Below, in pieces: positions 32,355 to 40,831 of a stretch of DNA of 64,000 nt. The translations under genes and the position numbers were made by a program. Numbering within the stretch: the stretch's first letter is position 1; every line of letters begins with the position of its first letter. Under the pieces are notes generated by a model. That model saw nothing but the letters and a program-made list of their open reading frames with translations, had not been told where the DNA came from and ran no database searches. The DNA lies in the NCBI RefSeq assembly GCF_035946395.1, contig NZ_DASYZI010000320.1, positions 12,397-76,396 of the forward strand. The letters run 5' to 3'. This DNA is from Actinocrinis sp035946395. Lineage in GTDB: Bacteria; Actinomycetota; Actinomycetes; Streptomycetales; Catenulisporaceae.

Positions 32355-33209
32355 TCATCGCCCGATGAAGTCGATCACCACGCGGTCTTCGACCTGCCGG
32401 AAGCCCAGCCGCCGGTAGAGCGCGTTGCTCGTCGGGTTGGCCAGGTCGGTGAACAGCGAGACCTCGCGGGCGCCGCGGTCGAACGCGAGCCGGCAGGCCG
32501 CAGCCGTGGCGGCTGCCGCGTATCCGCGGCGACGCAGGCCCGGGGGCGTGTAAACCGGACCGACCCGCATGCCGCCGCCCTCCAGCAGAAGGCTGATACC
32601 GGCCATGGAGACCGGGGCGCCGTCGGCCTCCCACAACAGCAGGGTGCCGTTCTCGACGCGGTCGCCGACGACGCGCTGCGCGTTGAGCACCGGGTCGCCG
32701 ACCTCCTGTGCGAAATGCGCGTACCAGGCCGACGCCAGGTCGAGGTCGGCGGCGGTGGCCAGGCGGGACGTGCCGCGCGGCGCGGGCGTCGGCTCGACCA
32801 GCTCGCCGAGCAGGTAGAGCCGGTTGCGCATCCGTACCTTCGCCGACGTTCCGGTAGCGGCGCACCAAACGGCGGCGACCGCGTCGGCCGTGGCCGAGGG
32901 CGCGTTCACACCTGACAGCCGCCAGTTCGCGGCGAGCAGCGCGTCGACCAACGGGGCCGCGGCGCCGTCCGGCAGTTCGGAGAGCAGCGCCGGGTGCGGC
33001 GGCGTCTGCACGAGGGCCGCGCCGACCTTGCCGTCCACGTCCTCGTACCAGCCGAAGCGGGGCGGCTCGTTGCCGAAGGCGAGCGGCCCGCGCTGGCGCA
33101 GGACGCTGGGGATCGAGAGCAGCAACGTGTTGCGGGTGGGCTCCGCCGCGACGAAGGCGCCCGCGGCCTCGTCGAAGGCGGCGATGTCAGCAGTAGTTCG
33201 CCAAGCCAT
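32355..33209 (-). CDS. GNAT-family N-acetyltransferase (FR47-like, two-domain)
   Basis: This 284-residue protein has a degenerate N-terminal GNAT-like half and a functional-looking C-terminal half: VGPVYTPPGLRRRGYAAAATAAACRLAFDRGAREVSLFTDLANPTSNALYRRLGFRQVEDRVVIDF. It holds the RRRGYA acetyl-CoA loop and the motif-B YRRLGF. This is the layout of actinobacterial amino-acid or small-molecule acetyltransferases of the FR47 type. The start MAWRTTADIAAFDEAAG is at 33209. A strong terminator separates it from the upstream dehydrogenase gene. Substrate unknown. Confidence 0.85.
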   Translation of the reverse strand: MAWRTTADIAAFDEAAGAFVAAEPTRNTLLLSIPSVLRQRGPLAFGNEPPRFGWYEDVDGKVGAALVQTPPHPALLSELPDGAAAPLVDALLAANWRLSGVNAPSATADAVAAVWCAATGTSAKVRMRNRLYLLGELVEPTPAPRGTSRLATAADLDLASAWYAHFAQEVGDPVLNAQRVVGDRVENGTLLLWEADGAPVSMAGISLLLEGGGMRVGPVYTPPGLRRRGYAAAATAAACRLAFDRGAREVSLFTDLANPTSNALYRRLGFRQVEDRVVIDFIGR

Positions 33210-33239
33210 ACCGCAGTCTGGCACCGGCTCGGCGCCGCC

Positions 33240-33290
33240 CGCATCCGGGTTTCCCGCCGCCGGCCTTCCGGGGCGGGCGACCCGGATGCG
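33240..33290 (-). terminator. Strong terminator hairpin after the dehydrogenase gene
   Basis: CGCATCCGGGT (33240-33250) pairs perfectly with 33280-33290, and an inner CCCGCC/GGCGGG stem (33253-33258, 33272-33277) continues it after a 2+2 internal loop. It starts 13 nt past the stop at 33304 on the minus strand. Confidence 0.75.
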
Positions 33291-33303
33291 TGGTAAGGGC
33301 CTG

Positions 33304-34299
33304 TCAGTGCGTGGCGCCGCCCTCCGGCCGCAGTTCGAAGCCCGCGGCGTGTGCCTGAAGTTCGAGCAGCGCGGCGAAGTCCGCCTCACGGAAACCCGAG
33401 GTCACCGCCTCCTGGATGCGCTGATACGCGGCGCCGGACACGGGCATCGGGGTCTCCATCACCCGGGCGGCGGCGAGTCCGAGGTCGAAGTCCTTGCGCA
33501 GCAGCTCCATGGTGAAGGTGGGCGCGAAGTCCAGCGAGAGCATCGCCGGGGTCTTGTACCTGGTGAAGTCCGAGGCGAGGACCGAGCCGTTGAGGAACTG
33601 CATCAGCGCCGTGCGGGTGACGCCGTAGCGCGCGGCGAGCGTCGTCACCTCGGCAAGGGTCTGCGTCATGACGCCGAGCAGGATGTTGTGGCAGAGCTTT
33701 ACCACGCGCGCCGCGTCGCCCTCCCCGACGTAGCTGACGGAGCGTCCGAGTATCTCAAGCAGGGGCAGAACCTGCTGGTAGGCGTCCTGCGGGCCCGACA
33801 CGCAGAACGAGGCGGTGCCGCCGGTCACGGCACCGGCGTTGCCGCTGATCGGAGCGGCCAGCACCGCCGTGTCCGTCTTGGCGGCCAGTTCGCGCAGGGT
33901 GCGCGCGGCCGGGGCGTCGACCGTGGAACAGTCCACCACGGTGCGCGGGCCGCTCGAACCGCCGAACAGCGCGGTCGCCACGGTGACCAGGCTGGCCGGG
34001 GTGTCCACGGTGATGAAGACGATACGGCAGTCGGCCAGGTCGGCCGGGCCGTCCACCACGGTGGCACCGAGCGGGGCCAGTTCCTCGGCCTTCACCCTGG
34101 TGCGGTTGCACACCGTCACGTGCTGCCCGGCGCCCAGCAGCCGGGTCACCAGCGCGGTACCCATGTGGCCGGTGCCGATCCACCCGATGCTGTTGCTGAC
34201 CACGCTGTTGGTGACCGGCGTGGTAGAGGTCACCGGACTGTCCGCCGCCGCGCTGTGGCCGGCGACGGTACTTCGCGAGCTGTCGTTGTCCGCAGCCAT
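33304..34299 (-). CDS. Beta-hydroxyacid dehydrogenase family protein (3-hydroxyisobutyrate dehydrogenase-like)
   Basis: This 331-residue NAD(P)-dependent enzyme has a low-complexity Ser/Thr/Val N-terminal tail (about 1-36), then the Rossmann motif IGWIGTGHMGTALVTRLLGAGQHVTVCNRT. The substrate loop follows as VVDCSTVDAP and PISGNAGAVTGGTASFCVSG, then KLCHNILLGVMTQTLAEVTTLAARYG with the catalytic lysine, and the C-terminal FTMELLRKDFDLGLAAARV. It oxidises or reduces a beta-hydroxyacid (3-hydroxyisobutyrate, tartronate semialdehyde and related). GGGGGAAA precedes the ATG. It is divergent from the ThiY-like transporter operon; a functional link is not evident. Confidence 0.88.
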   Translation of the reverse strand: MAADNDSSRSTVAGHSAAADSPVTSTTPVTNSVVSNSIGWIGTGHMGTALVTRLLGAGQHVTVCNRTRVKAEELAPLGATVVDGPADLADCRIVFITVDTPASLVTVATALFGGSSGPRTVVDCSTVDAPAARTLRELAAKTDTAVLAAPISGNAGAVTGGTASFCVSGPQDAYQQVLPLLEILGRSVSYVGEGDAARVVKLCHNILLGVMTQTLAEVTTLAARYGVTRTALMQFLNGSVLASDFTRYKTPAMLSLDFAPTFTMELLRKDFDLGLAAARVMETPMPVSGAAYQRIQEAVTSGFREADFAALLELQAHAAGFELRPEGGATH

Positions 34300-34657
34300 G
34301 CTTGTTTCCCCCTTGTTGGTCGCGGCTGAGGCTGTCAACCTTCGCCGCCCATCTGGTACATCTATCCGATTGTCGTACGCCATAACAGAATCGGACCCAC
34401 CAGGGGTCGCCGATACCCGGCAATTCGGGGATGAAACAGCCGACCCGCAGGGTGTCGGTGCGAAGACGACGCCCGCAGCACAATCTGACTCGTCCGAAAT
34501 ACGGACCCCGGGTGTGTACGCGATATGATGATCGAAGCTGGATCAGCCACAGCCGGCCTCGCTCAGCACACGGGTCGGCACCGGCTCGACACGGTACGCC
34601 GCGCCGCCGTGTCACCGCCGAGCGGCAGCGCGCGCGTCCGGTAGTTCCCCAAAACAG
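34300..34657. promoter_or_regulatory. Divergent intergenic region upstream of the thiYXZ-like operon
   Basis: This 358-bp region has a good -10 box TATGAT at 34524-34529 on the plus strand. Just upstream a GTCCG-AAATA-CGGAC inverted repeat (34492-34506) covers the expected -35 position and may be an operator. The implied 5' UTR is about 130 nt. I looked for the conserved thiamine-pyrophosphate riboswitch segments (CTGAGA and the ACCTGATC region) and did not find them. Confidence 0.45.
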
Positions 34658-34672
34658 ATGAAGGCCAGCAGC

Positions 34673-35788
34673 ATGCGCCGCACAGCTTCTCGCATCGTGC
34701 TCACGTCCGCCCTGACCGCAACGCTCGGCGCCGCGGCGGCATGCTCCTCGTCAGCGCCGTCCTCGGCGGCGGCGCCCGGCGCGGGCGGCGGTCCGGGCGC
34801 GGCGCCGGTCACGGTGACCCTCGCCCTGGACTGGACGCCCAACACCAACCACACCGGCATCTTCGTCGCCCAGCAGCTCGGCTACTTCAAGGCCGCCGGG
34901 ATCGACCTGAAGATCGTGCCGTACGGCTCGACCGCGCCGGAGACGCTGGTCTCGACGCACAGGGCCGACTTCGGGATCTCCTACCAGGACGGGCTGACCG
35001 AGGCGGTGGCCACCGGCGGCGACCTCACCTCGGTCTTCGCGATCACCCAGAAGACCGACGTGGTGATCGGCGTGCGGGCGGACAGCGGGATCAGCTCGCC
35101 CAAACAGCTCGACGGCAGGACCTACGCCGGCTACGGCTCACCGCTCGAAGTGCCGATGCTCAAGTACGTGATCAAGCAGGCCGGCGGCACCGGCTCGTTC
35201 AAGGACGTCACGCTCAACACGGACGCGTACCAGGCGCTCTACGCTGGCCAGGCGGACTTCGCGCTTCCCGAGCCGACCTGGGAGGTCATCCAGGCCAAGC
35301 TGGTCGGCAAGTCGCTGAACACGTTCGACCTGTCCGTATACGGATTCCCGGCGATCTACTCGGCGCTGATCGCGACCTCGCACCAGTACCTCAACGCGCA
35401 TCCGGACACCGCGCGCAAGTTCCTGGCCGCGGTGCTGAAGGGCTATCAGTACGCGACCGCGCACCCGGCGCAGGCAGCGAACCTGCTGATCCAGGCGAAC
35501 CAGTCGGTGCTCGGCGCGCAGCGGGAACTGGTGGAGCAGAGCGCCGCGCTTGAGGCGGCGCAGTACTACCAGGATTCGAACGGTCAGATCGGCGTGCAGA
35601 GCGAGGCGCGGTGGAAGGCGCTGACCGACTTCCTGTACGCCAACGGGATCCTCGCCGACGCCTCGGGCAAGAAGTCGACCGCCGAGCCGGACGTCTCGAC
35701 CCTGTACACGAACGCCTATCTGCCGACCGCAAGCCCGGCTGCCGGCCAGCCCAGCTCATCCATGAGTACCGACTCCGGCATGCCATGA
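34673..35788 (+). CDS. thiY: ABC transporter substrate-binding lipoprotein, ThiY/THI5-like
   Basis: This 371-residue solute-binding lipoprotein has a lipobox (TATLGAAAAC, cysteine about residue 24). The mature protein opens with VTLALDWTPNTNHTGIFVAQQLGYFKAAGIDLKIVPYG, the NMT1/THI5 signature of proteins that bind thiamine pyrimidine precursors such as formyl-aminopyrimidine or hydroxymethylpyrimidine. SYQDGLTEAVATGGDLTSVFAI and FALPEPTWEVIQAKLVGKSL follow the family pattern. The ATG at 34673 has GAAGG 8 nt upstream; an in-frame ATG at 34658 lacks one. It leads an operon with permease, ATPase and a kinase, consistent with uptake and then phosphorylation of the precursor. Confidence 0.85.
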   Translation: MRRTASRIVLTSALTATLGAAAACSSSAPSSAAAPGAGGGPGAAPVTVTLALDWTPNTNHTGIFVAQQLGYFKAAGIDLKIVPYGSTAPETLVSTHRADFGISYQDGLTEAVATGGDLTSVFAITQKTDVVIGVRADSGISSPKQLDGRTYAGYGSPLEVPMLKYVIKQAGGTGSFKDVTLNTDAYQALYAGQADFALPEPTWEVIQAKLVGKSLNTFDLSVYGFPAIYSALIATSHQYLNAHPDTARKFLAAVLKGYQYATAHPAQAANLLIQANQSVLGAQRELVEQSAALEAAQYYQDSNGQIGVQSEARWKALTDFLYANGILADASGKKSTAEPDVSTLYTNAYLPTASPAAGQPSSSMSTDSGMP

Positions 35789-35820
35789 ACCCCGCAGCGC
35801 TGAACCCGGCCGCACCGTGA
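35785..35820 (+). CDS. Bridging 11-residue mini-ORF between thiY and thiX
   Basis: ATG at 35785 overlaps the thiY stop (ATGA), runs 11 codons (MNPAALNPAAP) and ends in a TGA that overlaps the permease GTG at 35817 (GTGA). It thus links the two genes through two consecutive stop-start overlaps. The permease has no ribosome site of its own, so reading this mini-ORF may deliver ribosomes to it. Coupling is inferred from geometry only. Confidence 0.4.
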   Translation: MNPAALNPAAP

Positions 35821-36608
35821 ACATCACCGCGAAGGTCCTCGCCGTGTCGCGTGCGCTCTGGCCGCCGCTGCTGCTCGCCGCCGCGCTGATCGGCGGCTGG
35901 CAGGTGGCCGGGCAGTTCGGCGTGCGCGATCCGCAGGTGCTGCCCACGCCGTCGCAGGTCGTCTCGGCGGGATGGGAGCAGCGGGCGGCGCTGTGGCAGA
36001 ACACCGTGCCCACGCTGGAGGAGACCGCGATCGGTTTCGGGGTCTCGTTCGCGCTGTCCTGGCTGATCGCGACGGCGATGGACTTCTGCGCCGCGGCCCG
36101 GCGGGCGCTCTACCCGCTGCTGGTGGCCTCGCAGACGGTGCCGATCGTGGCGATCGCACCGCTGTTCGTGGTGGTGTTCGGGTTCTACCTGCTGCCGAAG
36201 GTGCTGCTGGTGGCGCTGGCCACCTTCTTCCCGCTGACCGCGTCGCTGGCCGAGGGCTTCGCCACCGCCGACGGGGACGCCATGCGGCTGCTGCGCTCGA
36301 TGGGGGCGAGCCGGTGGCAGGCCTTCGTGAAGGTCCGGGTGCCCGGCGCGCTGCCGTTCTTCTTCGCCGGGCTGCGCGTCTCGATCACGTACGCGATCGG
36401 CGGCGCGGTCTTCGCCGAATACGCCGGCGCGGTCGACGGCCTGGGCATCTACATGCAGCAGATGCAGCAGGTGTTCCGCACGGATCTGGTCTTCGCCTCG
36501 ATTCTGGTCATCGCGCTGTTCAGCGTGCTGCTGTTCGCCTCCACGTACCTGCTGGAGCGGCTGGTGACGCCGTGGCGCCGGTTCGCGGCGAAGGACGACG
36601 CCGCGTGA
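35817..36608 (+). CDS. thiX: ABC transporter permease, ThiX-like
   Basis: A 263-residue permease of the SsuC/TauC/ThiX class with about six TM helices: LLLAAALIGGWQVAG, TAIGFGVSFALSWLIATAM, LYPLLVASQTVPIVAIAPLFVVVFGF, VLLVALATFFPLTASLAEGF and two C-terminal helices. The EAA-like cytoplasmic loop reads LLRSMGASRWQAFVKVRVPGALPFFFAGL. The GTG at 35817 overlaps the preceding mini-ORF stop, and the gene's own stop overlaps the ATPase GTG at 36605 by 4 bp. It forms the channel of the pyrimidine-precursor importer. Confidence 0.88.
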   Translation: MNITAKVLAVSRALWPPLLLAAALIGGWQVAGQFGVRDPQVLPTPSQVVSAGWEQRAALWQNTVPTLEETAIGFGVSFALSWLIATAMDFCAAARRALYPLLVASQTVPIVAIAPLFVVVFGFYLLPKVLLVALATFFPLTASLAEGFATADGDAMRLLRSMGASRWQAFVKVRVPGALPFFFAGLRVSITYAIGGAVFAEYAGAVDGLGIYMQQMQQVFRTDLVFASILVIALFSVLLFASTYLLERLVTPWRRFAAKDDAA

Positions 36609-37468
36609 CCCGGCCCGGCTACCGGCTCGAAGTCAGGGGCCTCACCCAGCAGTTCGCCCGGCCCGGCCGTGACCCGCTGCGCGTGCTGGACGGCCTCGAC
36701 CTCGCGGTGCGGCCGGGCGAGTTCACCGCGATCATCGGCCCGAGCGGCTGCGGCAAGTCCACGCTCTTCAACATCGTCGCGGGGCTCGACCGCCCGACCC
36801 GCGGCGAGGTGCGCATCGACGCGGCGGCGGCGACCGGCGACCGTCATCAGGTCGCTTATATGCCGCAGAAGGACCTGCTGTTTCCGTGGCGCACGATCGA
36901 GGACAACGCCGCGCTCGGCCTGGAGGTCCAGGGCACGCCGCGGCGCACGGCACGCGCCGCGGTCCGGCCGCTGTTCGCGGAGTTCGGGCTCGACGGCTTT
37001 GAGCGTTCGTACCCCGGTCAGCTGTCCGGCGGCATGCGGCAGCGGGCCGCGCTGCTGCGCACCGTCGCGATGGGGCGGCACGTGTTGCTGCTCGACGAGC
37101 CGTTCGGCGCGCTCGACTCGCTCACGCGCACGCAGATGCAGCTGTGGCTGGCCGAGACCTGGCAGCGGCACGCGTGGACCGCGCTGCTGGTGACGCACGA
37201 CATCCGCGAGGCGGTGTTCCTCGCCGACAGCGTGCACGTGCTCTCGCCGCGCCCGGCGCGACTCGCGGCGCGCGTCGAGGTCGATCTGCCGCGACCGCGC
37301 ACCACGCAGACCTTCCTGCTCCCCAAGTTCGGCAAGCTTGAGCAGGACGTGCTGACCGCGCTCGGCCTGCCCCCGGCCGAAACGCGGCCAAGCGGCGCCG
37401 GCCGGGGCCGCACTTCAGGCGATCCGGGCGGCCCGGGCGCTGCGGGCGACCCGGCGGAAGCACACTGA
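36605..37468 (+). CDS. thiZ: ABC transporter ATP-binding protein, ThiZ-like
   Basis: This 287-residue ATPase of the NrtD/SsuB/ThiZ class has Walker A GPSGCGKST (about residues 47-55), Q-loop MPQKDLLFPWRTI, signature LSGGMRQRAALLRTVAM, Walker B VLLLDEPFGALD and H-loop ALLVTHDIREAV. The last about 30 residues are a Gly/Pro-rich tail. GTG overlaps the permease stop (GTGA). Its stop overlaps the ATG of the kinase gene by one base (TGATG), so all four genes form one translationally linked operon. Confidence 0.9.
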   Translation: MTRPGYRLEVRGLTQQFARPGRDPLRVLDGLDLAVRPGEFTAIIGPSGCGKSTLFNIVAGLDRPTRGEVRIDAAAATGDRHQVAYMPQKDLLFPWRTIEDNAALGLEVQGTPRRTARAAVRPLFAEFGLDGFERSYPGQLSGGMRQRAALLRTVAMGRHVLLLDEPFGALDSLTRTQMQLWLAETWQRHAWTALLVTHDIREAVFLADSVHVLSPRPARLAARVEVDLPRPRTTQTFLLPKFGKLEQDVLTALGLPPAETRPSGAGRGRTSGDPGGPGAAGDPAEAH

Positions 37469-38595
37469 TGTCGATCTCTCATCTCGTGCACGGTCTTGGT
37501 ACGACGAGCGTCGTCCCGCACTGGCCGCCGCTGACCGTCGCGGAGGCCGACGCCGCGCTGCGCCGAGTTCCGGAGGCCGGCGGCGCCAGGGCTCTGATCT
37601 GGCGCTCGCCGCGACCGCTTTCCGCCGCAGGTCTGGTCGAGACGGCACGTGGCGGGTCGGTGTTCGTCAAGCGCCACCACAGCTCGGTGCGCTCGATCAC
37701 AGGGTTGCGCGAAGAGCACGACTACCTCGCGTACCTCAGGAAGAACGGCGCGCCCGTCGTCCGCCTGCTGGAGGATCGCGACGGACGCACGGCCCTGGCC
37801 GCCGGCGAGTGGACGTACGAGGTGCATACCGTCGGCGAAGGCGACGACCTGTACCGGGACGCGATCTCCTGGTCGCCGTTCACCGGGCTCGGCCATGCCC
37901 GCGCCGCGGGCCGCGCCCTCGCTCTCCTGCACGAGGCTGCCCGCGGATACGACGCCGCGCGCCGCGCGCCGCAACCACTGATCGCAGGGTTCGAGGTTTT
38001 CGCCGTGGACGACCCGCTCGCGGCCGTGCAGTGGTACGCCGCCACACGGCCGGCGCTCGCCAACGAGCTCGCGTCGCGTCCATGGCGCGAGGACGTCGAA
38101 CGCTGGCATCTGCCCCACCACGAGCGCGTACTGCCGCGCCTTGCGGCGCTGGAACCGTTGTGGACGCACAACGACTTCCACGCCTCGAATCTGCTGTGGC
38201 GCGGCGGGCAGGTGGCCACGGTACTGGACTTCGGCCTGTCGCAGCGGGCGTTCGCGGCGCACGACCTGGCCACGGCGATCGAGCGCAACGCCATCGAATG
38301 GCTCGAACTCGACGCGAGGGGCCCGGCAGCGGTCCATCTCGATGCCGCGCTCGCGCTCGTCGGCGGTTACGAGGAGATCCGGACACTCACCGACGCGGAA
38401 CGCGCCGCACTGCCCGACCTGCTCGCGCTCTGCCACGCCGACTTCGCCCTGAGCGAGATCGACTACTTCGGCGGCGTGACCGGCTCACCGCAGAACACTG
38501 GGCTGGCGTACCGCTACCTGGTGGATCACACGGCCTGGTTCAGCGGTCCTCTCGGCGCCGGCTTCCTGCGCGGGCTGCGCTCGGCGATTCAGTGA
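37468..38595 (+). CDS. APH-family phosphotransferase, candidate thiamine-precursor kinase
   Basis: This 375-residue kinase of the aminoglycoside/choline kinase fold has an ATP-binding GGSVFVKRHHSS lysine (about residue 69), the catalytic loop LWTHNDFHASNLLW (H-x-D-x4-N, about 230-243) and the metal motif VLDFGLS. It is translationally linked to thiZ. In other bacteria thiamine kinase (YcfN) belongs to this fold. It therefore plausibly phosphorylates the imported pyrimidine or thiamine, trapping it in the cell. The substrate is inferred from context only; antibiotic phosphotransferase is a less likely alternative. Its end overlaps the convergent sigma-factor gene by 7 bp. Confidence 0.82.
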   Translation: MSISHLVHGLGTTSVVPHWPPLTVAEADAALRRVPEAGGARALIWRSPRPLSAAGLVETARGGSVFVKRHHSSVRSITGLREEHDYLAYLRKNGAPVVRLLEDRDGRTALAAGEWTYEVHTVGEGDDLYRDAISWSPFTGLGHARAAGRALALLHEAARGYDAARRAPQPLIAGFEVFAVDDPLAAVQWYAATRPALANELASRPWREDVERWHLPHHERVLPRLAALEPLWTHNDFHASNLLWRGGQVATVLDFGLSQRAFAAHDLATAIERNAIEWLELDARGPAAVHLDAALALVGGYEEIRTLTDAERAALPDLLALCHADFALSEIDYFGGVTGSPQNTGLAYRYLVDHTAWFSGPLGAGFLRGLRSAIQ

Positions 38596-39971
38596 GCTGT
38601 GACCGTCAGGCAAACGATGACCAAGTTGCCGAAGTGTATGCACGTCGGTTCCGGTGACGGCGTCGGGCTCTGACTCGGCGAGGGCGAGAGGCTCGGCGTA
38701 GGCACTGGCGGCGGCGTCTGCGTCGCGGACGGGCTCGGCGAGGGCGACACGGCAGGGGGCGGTGCGCTCGTCGTGACCGGATACGTGGGCGCAGCGGACG
38801 GAACCTGAGCGCCGGCTTGCGTCGGCGTCAGATTGGCGGCAGGCGGTGACGTGTATGGCGCGATCACGGCCCGTGGCGCGCTGGACTTGCTCGCTTTCGG
38901 CTGTGGGCTCGACGAGGCCGGCACGGCCTGAGAGACCGGCTGCGCCGTCTGCGGCAGACTCGGCGCGGACGGCGCCTGCGACGCGGGCAGCGCCCGGTGC
39001 GCAGGCGCCGGCGAATCCGATCCGGTCACCGCGAACGCGATCGCCGCAACCGCCGCCACGACACAGGCCGCCGCCACGGTGACGCCGACGGGTCCGGTCA
39101 CCCCCGACGATCCGCGCCCCGCCGAGGCGGCGCCCTTGGCTCCAGTGGCGGCCGCGGCCTTGGCGCCGGCCGCGCCCGCTGCCGTCGCCGTGGCCGTGCC
39201 GCCGAGCACGGGCAGCAGGAAGCGCAGGGCGCCGGTCCCGGCCAGCGCGAGCAGCGCCGGGCCGAGCAACAGCGGCAGCCGCCGGTTGGCCAGTTCGAGC
39301 CCTGCCAGCCGGTCCCGGCAGTCCGGGCACGAGGTGGTGTGCGCGGCGAGCGTCGCGACGCTGCGCGGACCGGCGGCCCCGCGCACGTAGGCAGGCATCC
39401 GCTCCCAATGCTGCGCGCATGCGGGGTCGGCCGGGGCGCCAGGCTGCGAGCGCAGGAACGCCTGCCGCATCCCCTCGCGCGCCCGGTGCAGCAGTACCGC
39501 GGTCGCGTTGGCGTTCGAACCCATCCGCTCGCCGACCTTGGCAACCGAGAGATCCTCCACCTCCGCCAGCCACAGCGCCTCGGCCCAGCGGTCCGGCAGC
39601 TGCTTCATCACCTCGGCGAGCATGTCGACGTACGCGACGTGCTGCTGCGGGTCGGCCGTGGCGGCGGCGCTCGTCCCGTCGGCCCAGCGCCACGCCTCGT
39701 CCGGCTGCTGCGGCAGTTCACGGGGCGCGCGGCCCACGGTCGCGGCGAGGTTGCGGATCGTCGTGGCCAGATACGCGGCCGGGTCGTCCACCCGGTGGCC
39801 CGCCGCAATGCGCCGCCAGACCCGGAAATGCGCCTCGGCCACCAGGTCCTCGGCCAGCCAGGAGTTGCCGGTCAGCGAACGCGCGTAGCCGACGAGCCGC
39901 GCGTGATGTTCCTGGTAGACCCGGGTGTATTCGGCGATGCGGGGGTCCTGTGCCGCGGTTGTCCGCTCCAC
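38589..39971 (-). CDS. ECF sigma factor fused to zinc finger, transmembrane and Pro-rich extracellular tail
   Basis: This roughly 460-residue protein joins a sigma factor and its own membrane regulator. Region 2 is YQEHHARLVGYARSLTGNSWLAEDLVAEAHFRVWRR (about 17-52). Region 4 is LAEVMKQLPDRWAEALWLAEVEDLSVAKVGERMGSNANATAVLLHRAREGMRQAF. Next comes a zf-HC2-like anti-sigma motif (ACAQHWE...LAAHTTSCPDCRD, H-x3-C-x2-C), two hydrophobic stretches (about 250-275 and 305-330), and about 130 residues rich in Pro/Ser/Thr ending in a cysteine-containing segment. The fusion resembles ECF52-type sigma factors, which stay at the membrane. The GTG at 39971 follows GGGGG; longer starts (39983, TTG 40034) are possible. 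Confidence 0.85.
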   Translation of the reverse strand: MERTTAAQDPRIAEYTRVYQEHHARLVGYARSLTGNSWLAEDLVAEAHFRVWRRIAAGHRVDDPAAYLATTIRNLAATVGRAPRELPQQPDEAWRWADGTSAAATADPQQHVAYVDMLAEVMKQLPDRWAEALWLAEVEDLSVAKVGERMGSNANATAVLLHRAREGMRQAFLRSQPGAPADPACAQHWERMPAYVRGAAGPRSVATLAAHTTSCPDCRDRLAGLELANRRLPLLLGPALLALAGTGALRFLLPVLGGTATATAAGAAGAKAAAATGAKGAASAGRGSSGVTGPVGVTVAAACVVAAVAAIAFAVTGSDSPAPAHRALPASQAPSAPSLPQTAQPVSQAVPASSSPQPKASKSSAPRAVIAPYTSPPAANLTPTQAGAQVPSAAPTYPVTTSAPPPAVSPSPSPSATQTPPPVPTPSLSPSPSQSPTPSPEPTCIHFGNLVIVCLTVTAH

Positions 39972-40216
39972 CGAGACCCCCACCGTCCAGCCCGACTCCG
40001 ACACGTCCGACACGTCTGCCCGATCCTGTCGCAAGAGCTCGGGTTCCGCCGGATTTTCCCCTTTCTAACAGTGATCAGCGGCTGATTTCCACCTACTGTG
40101 AGGGATGTGGCCCAGATCACATCGACCCGGTGGCGAACCCGCGTAATGAGGCCGGGGGTTCGCGGGTCCTTGCTGCGAGTAGTTCGTACCGGACCCGAGT
40201 GGAAGGAGCGGCGACC

Positions 40217-40624
40217 ATGCTCGCCACCGTCGACCAGGCCCTGATGGGCCGTCTCGTGATCAGCCCGTACGTGTCCCGTGGGATCCACGCCAACCTGCGT
40301 TATCTGCGCGACGACCCCTACGCCGTGCACCTCGCGTTCCCGGCCGCGATCAGCCTGGAGGGCGGGGACGTCGAGTGGGTCTTCGCCCGCGAGTTGCTGG
40401 ACGACGGCCTGTACGCCCCCACCGGCGAGGGAGATGTGCACCTGTGGCCGTGCGGTCCGGGCCGGGTGATGATCGAGTTCGCGTCGCCGCACGGCGTGGC
40501 CGCGGTCGAGTTCACGGCCGCCGACGTGCGCCGGTTCTTGCACTGGTCGTACCGCGCGGTGCCGGCGGGCCAGGAGCTGCGGCATCTGGATCTCGACGCG
40601 AGCCTGGACGCGCTGCTCGACTGA
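40217..40624 (+). CDS. SsgA-like protein, sporulation and cell-division regulator
   Basis: This 135-residue SsgA/SsgB-like protein shows the family pattern ANLRYLRDDPYAVHLAFPA, VEWVFARELLDDGLYAPTGEGDVHLWPCGPGRVMIEFASPHGVAAVEFTAADVRRFLHWSYRAVPAGQE. SALPs occur only in morphologically complex actinomycetes; SsgB positions FtsZ during sporulation septation and others control septum sites or autolysis. GGAAGGAGCGG precedes the ATG at 40217. A D,D-carboxypeptidase gene lies 207 bp downstream on the same strand, in keeping with wall remodelling. Which paralogue it is cannot be told. Confidence 0.92.
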   Translation: MLATVDQALMGRLVISPYVSRGIHANLRYLRDDPYAVHLAFPAAISLEGGDVEWVFARELLDDGLYAPTGEGDVHLWPCGPGRVMIEFASPHGVAAVEFTAADVRRFLHWSYRAVPAGQELRHLDLDASLDALLD

Positions 40625-40818
40625 TGACGGTGCCCGACGGCTGTGCTCCATGACTCTGGCCGATAACTCCGGCTGATGGCAGCGGCCCGACGATACCGCC
40701 ACGACGCCTACGACAACCAAGTGCGACTGTCCGATTGCAAACGGCAGTCCCCCTCCAATGGCGTGGATCGCAAGGACGCGCCACGCGCGCCGTACGAAGC
40801 GGATTCCCCGCTTTGGCA

Positions 40819-40824
40819 TAGTTT
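40819..40824 (+). promoter_or_regulatory. Candidate leaderless -10 box (TAGTTT) of the carboxypeptidase gene
   Basis: TAGTTT ends 7 nt before the GTG at 40832 and no Shine-Dalgarno is present. Confidence 0.4.
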
Positions 40825-40831
40825 GCTCCGC

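Noticed and set aside
34530..34657. Possible TPP riboswitch in the leader of the thiYXZ-like operon
   Set aside because: The conserved CTGAGA and ACCTGATC-type segments of the THI box are absent from the leader.
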